Below, piece after piece: positions 55,198-63,267 of a stretch of DNA of 64,000 nucleotides. The position numbers and the translations under genes were made by a program. This stretch comes from a virus. Location: positions 1 through 64,000 of the IMG/VR virus record IMGVR_UViG_3300025120_000037, one strand, 5' to 3'. The notes under the pieces are model-generated. The model ran no database searches and had not been told where the DNA came from. It saw only the letters and a list, made by a program, of their open reading frames with translations. The first letter of the stretch is position 1. Each line of letters opens with the position of its first letter.

Positions 55198-56084
55198 TGA
55201 ATAACTCTTCATTTTTAATTTTTGTCACTGCTCACAACCCACTTGACCGCTTCGATGTTCTGTTAAAAACTCTTAGAGGTTATTCAGAAATACCAGGAGT
55301 TATAGATGTTTTTATTTATATCGATAACGACCACGCTGAAGATAAAATTGCTCTTGAAGAGTTGTTGAAACCCAACGTCGAGTTGAACTCAATCACTGTT
55401 GTCGTTGCTGAGAAGAAGTATGAAGGGTTCTCGCTGACGTGGGCTCACAAACCATTACTAAAACAAGCCATATTAAATAAAATGTATGACTACTATATCT
55501 ATACAGAGAATGACATGCTCTTCAGTAGTGAGCATTTTCTCTACTGGCATTCCTGGAAAGATCGACTCAAGAGTCTTAACTTAGAACCTGGTTTTTGTAG
55601 GTTTGAAAAGTTTGAAGGAAAGTCAGTTCCGTTTGATAATCACAGAGTTGTCGAGCTGAACGCACCAACTCGTAAAGTCTGGGGCGATATTGATTTTGTG
55701 TCTGAGACAGTGTTGACACCTAACGATGCTATTGCAGGTTTTGTAACACTTAGCAATCCTTACATGGGGATGATGATCTTAGATCAGGATATGGCAAATG
55801 TATATGTAGCTTCTTTTAGTGCGGATCCTGTAAAAAGTTTTGAAAGAGTCCAGCATCGTTGTTGGCCTATTGCTGACAGAAGTTCTTTAGGAACTGCTTT
55901 TGAGAATTTGCTTCCCGGCCAAGACCACAAACGTGCGGTTCCCGTCATTCTTGATAAAGGTAAACTGCGAGTAGCTCCTTACGCGATGCTCGAACATCTT
56001 GATACAAAGTACAGCGTCGAGTTGAATCAGCAGCTAGGCTCCGTTCTAGATATATCGGAAATTTTTGGATTCCGTCTTTTCTGA
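55197..56084 (+). CDS. glycosyltransferase-like protein (GT-A type)
   Basis: 295 residues, ATG 55197 overlapping the terminase stop. Start SFLIFVTAHNPLDRFDVLLK and VIDVFIYIDNDH, then YEGFSLTWAHKPLLKQAI, and YYIYTENDMLFSSEHFLYWH with the acidic E-N-D site of a GT-A nucleotide-sugar binding fold. The C-terminal half has CRFEKFEGKSVPFDN and HRCWPIADRSSLGTAFENLL. No standard family could be named. Coupling to terL suggests late expression; substrate unknown. Confidence 0.65.
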   Translation: MNNSSFLIFVTAHNPLDRFDVLLKTLRGYSEIPGVIDVFIYIDNDHAEDKIALEELLKPNVELNSITVVVAEKKYEGFSLTWAHKPLLKQAILNKMYDYYIYTENDMLFSSEHFLYWHSWKDRLKSLNLEPGFCRFEKFEGKSVPFDNHRVVELNAPTRKVWGDIDFVSETVLTPNDAIAGFVTLSNPYMGMMILDQDMANVYVASFSADPVKSFERVQHRCWPIADRSSLGTAFENLLPGQDHKRAVPVILDKGKLRVAPYAMLEHLDTKYSVELNQQLGSVLDISEIFGFRLF

Positions 56085-56097
56085 CTTTGAGTACAGA

Positions 56098-56343
56098 GTG
56101 AAAGTTGCCGCCACCTCAAAACCAAAAATGAAAGAAGATTTGGTAAATCACCCTAACCATTACACTTCCGGGTCTATTGAGACAATTGACTACCTTCAGT
56201 CTGTTTTAACAGAAGAAGAATTTCGAGGGTTCTGTAAAGGCAACATCTTAAAATATATATCTCGTGAAAAACTTAAGAACGGAGACGAAGACCTAGCAAA
56301 AGCTGGTTGGTATTTAAATCGACTATTGGACAAAAAGAGCTAA
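56098..56343 (+). CDS. DUF3310 protein (SaV-like)
   Basis: 81 residues if it begins at GTG 56098; ATG 56128 is also possible and removes ten residues. It has the DUF3310 pattern: VNHPNHYTSGSIETIDYLQS, GFCKGNILKYISREKLKNGD, EDLAKAGWYLNRLL. Short proteins of this family occur in many phages next to DNA-metabolism genes and are sometimes labelled nucleotide-kinase-like; the function is not established. Here it follows the terminase-linked glycosyltransferase. Confidence 0.9.
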   Translation: MKVAATSKPKMKEDLVNHPNHYTSGSIETIDYLQSVLTEEEFRGFCKGNILKYISREKLKNGDEDLAKAGWYLNRLLDKKS

Positions 56344-56367
56344 GATTGATTTAAACAATTTTTAGTA

Positions 56368-56652
56368 ATGGATATACGAGCCTTTGGAACTGTCTACGGA
56401 CAGCAAAATTCTCTTCCAATGGCAAGCGGTTTTTTGTGGAAACCTGCTGATGGAGAGAAACGTTTTGCTACCTGTCGATGTGTGTTTATAGAAGCCAAGT
56501 CTAGTTCTGGCAAAGATGACGTCTATGTGGAGCTAAACGATGGCCCTGGTCAACTTTTACATGTTGAAAATTTAGTGGGTGATCAAAAACTCGATTGGGG
56601 ACTAACCGCAATCAGTGGCGGATCTATTGAAGGGGCAATCGTCCTTTACTAA
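56368..56652 (+). CDS. hypothetical beta-rich protein
   Basis: 94 residues, ATG 56368. Beta pattern: FGTVYGQQNSLPMASGFLWK, FATCRCVFIEAKSSSGKDDV, YVELNDGPGQLLHVENLV, and a Gly-rich end. Not recognised. Two bp before the next start, in the packaging block. Confidence 0.65.
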   Translation: MDIRAFGTVYGQQNSLPMASGFLWKPADGEKRFATCRCVFIEAKSSSGKDDVYVELNDGPGQLLHVENLVGDQKLDWGLTAISGGSIEGAIVLY

Positions 56653-56654
56653 CT

Positions 56655-56924
56655 ATGAATGCTTACGACCGCGCAGCTTTTGGTTTTTCTAAAGCGTATG
56701 ACATGAACATGCGAGCTGCAGATGAGCAGCGTCGTGTTAACAGACCTTCTACTGAAGCTTTTGTGGAGGAACTCGATGATGAACGCACTGATCTGAACTA
56801 CGCACCAAACCCTGAGAATCCCGCTCCTCCGTCTGATCAGTACGATGATGTTCCAGAGCCGACTGAAAACTCTGTAGTTAGGGCTCGTGCCAAAGTCTCT
56901 AAATATTTAGCAGATCGCGGCTAG
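56655..56924 (+). CDS. hypothetical acidic disordered protein
   Basis: 89 residues, ATG 56655. N-terminal helix with YDRAAFGFSKAYDMNMRAAD, then an acidic, Pro/Asn-rich segment (NPENPAPPSDQYDDVPEPTE), and a short basic helix at the end. No family. It lies between the DUF3310 and GT17 genes. Confidence 0.6.
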   Translation: MNAYDRAAFGFSKAYDMNMRAADEQRRVNRPSTEAFVEELDDERTDLNYAPNPENPAPPSDQYDDVPEPTENSVVRARAKVSKYLADRG

Positions 56925-56948
56925 TATGTTGGCAGTTAGAACTGTCAG

Positions 56949-57761
56949 ATGCTGATCGACACGTTTACATATTTTAACGAAAAGGAGCTTTTAGAGCTTC
57001 GTATTCGAACTCTTGAAGATCACGTAGATGGATTTTTAATTACAGACGCGAACCGTACACACCGCGGTGAAGAAAAACCTTTTACATGTTTAGACGCAAT
57101 TCGTGAACTTGGTCTTCCTGAGGAGAAGATTCAAGTACTTCACTGTGAGCTTCCTTCTTATGAAGAAGCACCAGATCCATGGGTTCGTGAACGTGGGCAA
57201 CGTGATGCTCTTGGCGTTGGCCTCCACATGATGCCGGATGATACTGTCTTCATCTGTAGTGACTGTGATGAAATCGCTAACCCCTCTAAGTTCCCTGAAC
57301 TACTTGAAGTAGTTGAAGAAGAGAAAGATAAAATCGTGCGTCTCAGTATGAGCATGCACTACGGCAGAGCAGACAGGCAGTTGATGTCGCCTAAAGGTGA
57401 GCTGTTTGATTGGAGGTGTGGCGTTGTGTCAACTGTTGAAAAATTAAAAGCATTTGGAACTTTATCTTCTATGCGGGCGTCCACGGAGAACCGATACTTT
57501 GGTGTCCGAGACGCCGGTTGGCATCTTTCCTGGATGGGTGATGCCGAAAAACGTAAGCTCAAACTCCGCTCGATTGCTGAGTATTACATTTGGGATAAGC
57601 CTGAAGTACAGAAACTCTGTGAGGACTTTGTACCTGAGGAAGGTAAAACGGATATGTTGGGGCGAGAGGACCACCTATTGACTTCGTATCCTGTTGAAGA
57701 TTTGCCTAAGGAAGCAGTTAAACTAAAAAGAGTAAAAGAGTATCTTTTTCCCGATGGCTAA
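56949..57761 (+). CDS. family 17 glycosyltransferase (beta-1,4-GlcNAc transferase-like)
   Basis: 270 residues, ATG 56949. The family signature is clear: IDTFTYFNEKELLELRIRTL, VDGFLITDANRTHRGEEKPF, then DDTVFICSDCDEIANPSKFP (the S-D-x-D-E-I metal/nucleotide-sugar site), RLSMSMHYGRADRQL and AGWHLSWMGDAEKRKLKLRS. GT17 enzymes add GlcNAc in beta-1,4 linkage to glycan cores, and homologues are common in large phages. It probably modifies a phage or host glycan together with the other glycan genes between 44 and 58 kb. Confidence 0.9.
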   Translation: MLIDTFTYFNEKELLELRIRTLEDHVDGFLITDANRTHRGEEKPFTCLDAIRELGLPEEKIQVLHCELPSYEEAPDPWVRERGQRDALGVGLHMMPDDTVFICSDCDEIANPSKFPELLEVVEEEKDKIVRLSMSMHYGRADRQLMSPKGELFDWRCGVVSTVEKLKAFGTLSSMRASTENRYFGVRDAGWHLSWMGDAEKRKLKLRSIAEYYIWDKPEVQKLCEDFVPEEGKTDMLGREDHLLTSYPVEDLPKEAVKLKRVKEYLFPDG

Positions 57762-57912
57762 CAAAATGCCTCCCGAACTCTTGGAGAAGTTCAAGAAAAA
57801 GAACGAAGAGAAAGAATCTTCTGAAGGAGAAGGTCAAGAGAGTAAAAAGGAGACTCGTGAACGAGCTCTGGCTAAAGCCCGTAAGGCAAAAGCAAATAGC
57901 TCTAAAAAATGA
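57754..57912 (+). CDS. 52-residue charged peptide
   Basis: ATG 57754 (8-bp overlap with the GT17 stop), TGA 57910-57912. Sequence MANKMPPELLEKFKKKNEEK, ESSEGEGQESKKETRERALA, KARKAKANSSKK. A single charged helix, Lys/Glu-rich. Such peptides often sit just before portal genes in cyanophages. Function unknown. Confidence 0.7.
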   Translation: MANKMPPELLEKFKKKNEEKESSEGEGQESKKETRERALAKARKAKANSSKK

Positions 57913-57946
57913 ACCTTAAAAGGTTCTGTTTATCCCGTGCGTACAG

Positions 57947-60172
57947 ATGTCTACCTCTTCAGAGACTCGAACTAGATTTAATGAGATCTTAGAGGCGTCC
58001 CGCACTCAAGATCGAAGTAGTCAATCATCCACGATGGTTGTTTTGAGTCATTTACAGCAAATGATTCTTCTTATGATTAAGAAGGGTCTTGCTTTCTATT
58101 GTGATCAAGATACGTTCAAAGGGCGTACAAAATTTCTGCATGATATCATAGCTCTCAATAGACTTGATATTCGTTTTCCTTCTATCATCAGGAATTTTTT
58201 AATTGACGGAAGTGGTCTCTTTTACTTCCGACCTGACCCAAAATTGAAGTATCAGGTTTATTTTTTCAATAAAAATCAATACCGGGTTTATCACGACTTA
58301 AACGGTGAAGTAGAAGAAGTCATTATTATTTACTCTTATAAAGTTAAAAATCAGGGCCTTGGACTTCCTAGCACTACAGCTAACGCAAACAAGCGTTATG
58401 TGCGTTTGGCGATTACATCCGAGGAAATCAGCGAAGTTGAGACTGACTCAGAGCTTAGCTTCGATCTTGAACCAGGAACTGTTCTAACTCCCTCCAAGCA
58501 ACGACCTAACACATTAGGTTTTATACCTGCGGTAGAAGTTTTAAACAAACCCAACGCAAGTGGTACGGAAGGAGAGGGTGAGTTTGATCCTTTTATGACG
58601 CAGCTCGTCCTTCACGACGAACTTACTCGCAATATCGCTAAGAACATTGAGTTTTTCGGTAACCCGACACTGATTAGTTCTCGGCCCAGAAGTGACCTTG
58701 TGGAAGCCAATGATACTCAGAGCACTTTCAGACCGACTATTAGTAGTCAAAGTGGTTTTGCTGGGCAAAGCCAACCTTCGACTCGCGTAAGTGAGCCTTT
58801 TGGGACCGGTATGGGTTCCGGACTTCGTGTGCCTCGGATTATCGCGAACGTCGAGCCTTCTGACCGAGTCGGTTATATGACTCCTGACCCTGTTAACGGG
58901 GACATGAACCGATATACCCTTCTTCTTAGGGAAGAGATTCGCACAGCTTTAGGCGGCGTAGATGAGATTTCAATCTCTGCAGGTGCTACTGCAACTGAGC
59001 TCAAGGGTTTGATGGGACGTGCTCAAGCCACCGCCTTAAGGAAGAATAAGTCCTTCCTTACTTATGGCTTTAACCGTCTCTTAGAGATGATGTTGTACCA
59101 CCAGGAGACAATTTTTCGGGAGTCCTTTATCGCTGCTTCGGGTTTAAAAGAACCCAAACCGCCTAAAGAAGAAACCGAAGAAAATATAGAGAAATACCAA
59201 CGTTCTTTGGCTAAGTTTGAGGCAAAAGTTACTCAAATGATTAAACAAGCACTTCAGGAGAACGCAGTCCCTCCAGGAGTTGTAGGCTTACCTGAAGATG
59301 GAGAACGTGAGGTAACTTATCGTTTTCAAGGTGATGTTTACGAAGACACCGCTTACGACATCAATCAAAAATCTATTGTTGTTCGTAACTTACAGGAGTT
59401 AGGTGTTGACAGTGTTGAAGCTCTAAAGTTTCTTTTTCCTGAGAAAACTGATTCTGAGCGAGCCGAAATGTTGAAAGGCTTTCCTTTCAGAATGGTTCAA
59501 CAAACACAGTCGGCAATGCAGCAATTTCTGGTATTATTAAGCCAGATGTTGCAGTCTCCGCATCCTCTTGCGCCTAATCAACCTCTAGCGGCTGATCCTA
59601 GACTGAATATCACTCCTCTCCTTTACAGGACATTCGATCACCTCGCAGAGGAATTAACTTACTCGGGTAGCTATGAACCAGCAGATCCAAGCTTCGACCC
59701 CGAGCCCGGTCTCCCCGGCGGCAGCACCGGCGGTACAGGACCAGGGCTCAGTAGGGTACCCCCAATGGGTTCCGCAAGCAGCTACCCCGGTGGCAGCTTC
59801 GGTACCTACAGCCCAACCGCCGTCCCAGGTGGCACCGGCTACGGACCCTACTATCAGCAACCAGTACAACCCGTCAACGTATCAATCTTCCCCGAGCAGC
59901 AACCCGTGGGAACAGGCAATGGGTTCTTTGGAGAGGGTCCTCTCTCAGGTGAACTCTCAATCCCTCAGCCAAACTCCACAGTCTCCCTACCTGGAGGCAC
60001 CCGCGCAGGTTACTCCACAGAGCAATCAAGTTTTACAGGCCCAGCCTTGGGCTTATCAGGAGCCCCAGGTAGCGCCGATATCCAATATCAGCGCCTCACC
60101 GACCCAAACTTCCTCGCAAGTTTCTACGGGCCAGAGCGCAGGAATCAGCCCCGTAACCGCCGAGGTCGTTAG
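57947..60172 (+). CDS. portal protein
   Basis: 741 residues, ATG 57947. Core of a portal: IIRNFLIDGSGLFYFRPDPK (wing/stem region), YRVYHDLNGEVEEVIIIYSY, an MTQLVLHDELTRNIAKNIEF segment, and the long stem-to-crown helices VDEISISAGATATELKGLMG, then GFNRLLEMMLYHQETIFRES. It is the dodecameric DNA gateway and docking point for the terminase. The last 170 residues (from about 576) are Gly/Pro/Ser-rich, and that stretch (59673-60172) is also read in another frame by the next gene. The core ends before this tail, so the extension may be dispensable. Confidence 0.85.
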   Translation: MSTSSETRTRFNEILEASRTQDRSSQSSTMVVLSHLQQMILLMIKKGLAFYCDQDTFKGRTKFLHDIIALNRLDIRFPSIIRNFLIDGSGLFYFRPDPKLKYQVYFFNKNQYRVYHDLNGEVEEVIIIYSYKVKNQGLGLPSTTANANKRYVRLAITSEEISEVETDSELSFDLEPGTVLTPSKQRPNTLGFIPAVEVLNKPNASGTEGEGEFDPFMTQLVLHDELTRNIAKNIEFFGNPTLISSRPRSDLVEANDTQSTFRPTISSQSGFAGQSQPSTRVSEPFGTGMGSGLRVPRIIANVEPSDRVGYMTPDPVNGDMNRYTLLLREEIRTALGGVDEISISAGATATELKGLMGRAQATALRKNKSFLTYGFNRLLEMMLYHQETIFRESFIAASGLKEPKPPKEETEENIEKYQRSLAKFEAKVTQMIKQALQENAVPPGVVGLPEDGEREVTYRFQGDVYEDTAYDINQKSIVVRNLQELGVDSVEALKFLFPEKTDSERAEMLKGFPFRMVQQTQSAMQQFLVLLSQMLQSPHPLAPNQPLAADPRLNITPLLYRTFDHLAEELTYSGSYEPADPSFDPEPGLPGGSTGGTGPGLSRVPPMGSASSYPGGSFGTYSPTAVPGGTGYGPYYQQPVQPVNVSIFPEQQPVGTGNGFFGEGPLSGELSIPQPNSTVSLPGGTRAGYSTEQSSFTGPALGLSGAPGSADIQYQRLTDPNFLASFYGPERRNQPRNRRGR

Positions 60173-60602
60173 TCACTTCGGTATTGAAGCTCCAGGCATT
60201 CTTAATCAGTACTCTTGCTCCCTGGAAGATCTATTGATCGACCAAGGAACCAAGATGGACAACCTGGCTGCTCGCCATGATGCGATGCAAGTCATCTTGA
60301 CTGATCCAGATCATCTGGCCAACTACACCGACCGCTTCTTCACCGAAGTTTTCCCTGTAGATGTGGATGAAAACGCTCTTCAGACCCAAGGCACTCAACA
60401 GCCTCAGGCTTACGAGCAAAACTACGACATGCCTGCACCACCTGTTGGTGCTGGTGGCTCAAATAACAACGTTGCTCCTCAGCAGCAGTGGGAACAGTTC
60501 CAGAACACTATGAACCGTAGTCCTGAGAATGCATGGCGCATCCTCAACAACATGGGCTCGGATGCTCTTCGTAATAAACTGTTGTTTATGGATCCTTCCT
60601 AA
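59673..60602 (+). CDS. scaffold-like protein, overlaps portal gene by 500 nt
   Basis: 309 residues, ATG 59673, in the +1 frame relative to the portal. Residues 1-165 are Pro/Gln/Ser/Ala-rich and overlap the portal tail; residues 170-309 contain VSHFGIEAPGILNQYSCSLE, DLLIDQGTKMDNLAARHDAM and a Gln/Asn-rich end with WRILNNMGSDALRNKLLF. Acidic, helical with low-complexity parts, and placed between portal and capsid genes, this fits a scaffolding protein. Two bases of a stop (TAA at 60600-60602) precede a terminator. Family not identified. Confidence 0.65.
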   Translation: MNQQIQASTPSPVSPAAAPAVQDQGSVGYPQWVPQAATPVAASVPTAQPPSQVAPATDPTISNQYNPSTYQSSPSSNPWEQAMGSLERVLSQVNSQSLSQTPQSPYLEAPAQVTPQSNQVLQAQPWAYQEPQVAPISNISASPTQTSSQVSTGQSAGISPVTAEVVSHFGIEAPGILNQYSCSLEDLLIDQGTKMDNLAARHDAMQVILTDPDHLANYTDRFFTEVFPVDVDENALQTQGTQQPQAYEQNYDMPAPPVGAGGSNNNVAPQQQWEQFQNTMNRSPENAWRILNNMGSDALRNKLLFMDPS

Positions 60603-60639
60603 CTGGAAAGGTCTTAGCTACCATTACCAAGGTGAGCAC

Positions 60640-60668
60640 ATTCCTCCAGAAATGGGGGAATTTTTTTT
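60640..60668 (+). terminator. intrinsic terminator after portal/scaffold
   Basis: Stem ATTCCTCC / GGGGGAAT (one G-U pair) with loop AGAAAT, followed by eight T. Strong plus-strand terminator between scaffold-like gene and capsid region. Confidence 0.85.
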
Positions 60669-60698
60669 GCTAACCTCTAACTAGATCTAGGACTTCAT

Positions 60699-60854
60699 AT
60701 GAGAACTGGTAACGACCGCCCTCGCAAGAAAAAAGTCAATCAGGATCAACCCGTGGAGGCAACACCTAAGGTTGAAGATAGTCAGACTACTACTGAAGAT
60801 AGTCAGCCTTCGCCTGAACCTGAATCATTTTTTGAATCTGTTGAACTGGGATGA
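60699..60854 (+). CDS. 51-residue Lys-then-acidic peptide
   Basis: ATG 60699, TGA 60852-60854. Basic start MRTGNDRPRKKKVNQDQPVE, then a Thr/Ser/Glu-rich acidic part (VEDSQTTTEDSQPSPEPE) ending FFESVELG. It overlaps the minus-strand gene at 60803-61171 by 52 bp at their 3' ends. No family. Confidence 0.5.
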   Translation: MRTGNDRPRKKKVNQDQPVEATPKVEDSQTTTEDSQPSPEPESFFESVELG

Positions 60855-61171
60855 ATTTCTCCTATTTGTGAGATAAATTTTTTTTCAAGTGTTTTTTCGG
60901 CCATAGCGATAATTCTTATTCCTGCGTAACCGCAGACAAAAGATATCGCAATAGCCTCTTTTCTTGTGAGTTTTAATCTTTCTGCTACAGCAGGGCTTAC
61001 GAAAGTAGCCAATAGGTAACCTGCGATTACTGTTTTTAAAAAATATATTGCTAACTTTTTTAATTTTTTTGGATGTACTAGAGATTCAGTAATCGATCCA
61101 GAAAAACTGGACAGGGTGGTTTCCGGATCTTCAAACACCACTTCTAGAACTCTGACCGTATCACTAAGCAT
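60803..61171 (-). CDS. two-span membrane protein, holin candidate
   Basis: 122 residues, ATG 61171. After an acidic N-terminus come two membrane helices at about 43-60 (YFLKTVIAGYLLATFVSPAV) and 72-90 (EAIAISFVCGYAGIRIIAMA), separated by a short loop (AERLKLTRK), and a polar tail. The K-x-x-x-(A/G)-Y-x-x-A/T pattern resembles holins with two spans. It lies antisense between scaffold and capsid genes, away from the endolysin, so another membrane role is equally possible. Confidence 0.65.
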   Translation of the reverse strand: MLSDTVRVLEVVFEDPETTLSSFSGSITESLVHPKKLKKLAIYFLKTVIAGYLLATFVSPAVAERLKLTRKEAIAISFVCGYAGIRIIAMAEKTLEKKFISQIGEIHPSSTDSKNDSGSGEG

Positions 61172-61236
61172 GACAAAGTTAGAAAAATATCTTCTGTTTT
61201 CTTAGTCTAAAGTTAAAAAAGGAAACGAGAAAATTT

Positions 61237-62058
61237 ATGGTGTACACTCCTCAATCCAACTGGAAATACGACAAAAATTTGTATCACCCGATTCAATCTG
61301 GGCCTCAGAGAACTGGCAATGATCAGAATCTGACTGATACGTATTTGACTATCTCAAGTGGATATATCCCTCCTTCCAATATTCAACAAACCTGGAACGG
61401 TGTTTTAGATCAAGGAGCCGACTTTGGACGAATACCAGTTGGGCCACCAAATTTATCGGGGTATTTTTCTACTGAATGGAAAGCTATTACCCCAGCTCCT
61501 TCTGGTTACTGGACTAATTACGAAAACGTTAACCCACGTGCATCAGGACTACTGACAAGTTATGAAGGGTATAGGCAACAAGGTCTCTACAGCACTGCAA
61601 ACTCCACCGTTCAAACAGCTATAGGCCCTCAGCCTGGGTTAAGAAACTTTGGAAGTTTTACCTGGTATGGCGAACAGGTACCTGATAATCAACTTTATTC
61701 ACCTTTTCAGACTCCTGGCAGTAACACTAATACTTCTGATGGAGGAGGTATTACCGGTGGAGCAGTCGCTCAACCGCGTATAGCAGCCCCAGCTCTTACC
61801 AACCCTACTAACGACCAATCAGGCTCACGAGCAGCGTGGGTTTATCACTATCCCGTTTATTGCCAAACATTTACAGAAAGTAGATATACAGGTGTACCTG
61901 GTCAGATGGGCTCACCTGTTCGTAATAGTTATAGAGGTAAATCAAGTAGATACGTACCTAATTACGGCTCTGTGTACGGAAAACTTGGTGAGGGGGTTCG
62001 AAACATGGTACGCACCTTCAGTCCTAGTGTGAATAGTTCTAATCAAAAAAGTCTTTAA
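61237..62058 (+). CDS. virion protein of unknown type, Tyr/Gly/Asn-rich
   Basis: 273 residues, ATG 61237. Aromatic and turn-rich throughout (NWKYDKNLYHPIQSGPQRTG, TSYEGYRQQGLYSTANST, YTGVPGQMGSPVRNSYRGKS), with no helices predicted. Composition resembles decoration or minor capsid proteins. It lies directly before the major capsid gene. No known family. Confidence 0.65.
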   Translation: MVYTPQSNWKYDKNLYHPIQSGPQRTGNDQNLTDTYLTISSGYIPPSNIQQTWNGVLDQGADFGRIPVGPPNLSGYFSTEWKAITPAPSGYWTNYENVNPRASGLLTSYEGYRQQGLYSTANSTVQTAIGPQPGLRNFGSFTWYGEQVPDNQLYSPFQTPGSNTNTSDGGGITGGAVAQPRIAAPALTNPTNDQSGSRAAWVYHYPVYCQTFTESRYTGVPGQMGSPVRNSYRGKSSRYVPNYGSVYGKLGEGVRNMVRTFSPSVNSSNQKSL

Positions 62059-62137
62059 CCTCTACGTTTGCAACACTAAAAAACTAGAAGGTTAAAAACT
62101 TAGGTATATTTAAAAAGTAGTTTTTTCGAGAAGTCAG

Positions 62138-63253
62138 TTGTTTATTGACAACGATTTTCCGAAGATTCTCGGTGCTGAGCTTTACCGTCCGCACCCTGCT
62201 TACGTCGTGGAAATGGCCGCTGAACCAGTGGTCGTACATGACTTTTCTAAGCAGCCAGGTCAGACGGTACAACTCGATCGGTACCGGTTCTTCGGTAACC
62301 CTGGCTCTAAGGAGTCACGTGAGCGTACAGCAGAGCAAACGATTGGTACTGCAAACAGCAGGAATATCGTAAAAGATAAGGTTCAAGTAACCCTTCGTGA
62401 ATATACAGGGCCTGCAGATCCTAGTGATCCTACACAGCCTTCTACATTCAAGATTGCGCGTGAGACTCTTATCACTGCTCAGCGTCTTTTGCTGGACACT
62501 GGTAACCTCACCACCTTCCACCAGTCAATCGGCAGCTTGACTCTGCTTGATGACTACCGCCGTTGGCGCGACCGGGTGTTCATTAATGAACTCCTTAAGT
62601 CCGTATCTAAGGGTCAGGCTTCTGATTCCCAAGGTGGTTACTATTTCCCCGGCGATCTCGCTACCGGTGCATTAACTTACACCAACGCTGAGCAAGCCAA
62701 ATTTGACGTCAAGGATGACCTCCTTCGTGTAGTCAAGTCCCTACGCAAGCGTAATACTCCGACCTTCCAGGACGGTTTCTACCGCTGCATCTGTGACCCT
62801 ACATTTTTGATGCACTTGCGTCAAAACTCTGACTTCCGTGAGGTGGCTCGCTACCCCGGTAACGGTCAAATCAATCCCCTTATGTCAGGCATGCAGCCTA
62901 ACGCTGCACTGTACATGGGTCAGGGCTTCGGCCAAGCTACTTTTGTGGCTGGCGAACCAATTATGCCGACTGGCTTCGTCTTTGAGGGTGTGCGATTCTT
63001 CGAATCCACCAACATGCCTTCTCAGACTCAAGCTGCGACAGTTGCAGGTGCCGCTCAAGATTACAACGCCGCTGTTGGTATCTTCTTCGGTCCTCAGTGT
63101 GTCGGCGTAGGCATCGGCGGCAACAATGCCCAGGTGCTCCTTAATAACAACGACGACTTCAGCCGGTTCATCCAGATGATTTGGTCGTTGTATGCCGGTT
63201 TCGAACTGCTTAATGCAGATTTCGTTACCGTTGGTTACTCTTTCGACGCTTGA
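62138..63253 (+). CDS. major capsid protein
   Basis: 371 residues from TTG 62138; no earlier start and no ATG before residue 26. HK97-type pattern as in the N4-gp56-like families: PGQTVQLDRYRFFGNPGSKE, TLREYTGPADPSDPTQPSTF, the long FINELLKSVSKGQ helix, KSLRKRNTPTFQDGFYRCIC, DPTFLMHLRQNSDFREVARY, FEGVRFFESTNMP, and AAVGIFFGPQCVGVGIGG. Codon use shifts to C-ending codons, as expected for a highly expressed gene. It would build the head shell from 400+ copies. Confidence 0.85.
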   Translation: MFIDNDFPKILGAELYRPHPAYVVEMAAEPVVVHDFSKQPGQTVQLDRYRFFGNPGSKESRERTAEQTIGTANSRNIVKDKVQVTLREYTGPADPSDPTQPSTFKIARETLITAQRLLLDTGNLTTFHQSIGSLTLLDDYRRWRDRVFINELLKSVSKGQASDSQGGYYFPGDLATGALTYTNAEQAKFDVKDDLLRVVKSLRKRNTPTFQDGFYRCICDPTFLMHLRQNSDFREVARYPGNGQINPLMSGMQPNAALYMGQGFGQATFVAGEPIMPTGFVFEGVRFFESTNMPSQTQAATVAGAAQDYNAAVGIFFGPQCVGVGIGGNNAQVLLNNNDDFSRFIQMIWSLYAGFELLNADFVTVGYSFDA

Positions 63254-63267
63254 GGAGGTAACTAACT

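Noticed and set aside
59654-59869. Minus-strand 71-codon frame in the portal/scaffold overlap
   Set aside because: A third open frame there follows from the C-rich composition; no start context and no similarity.
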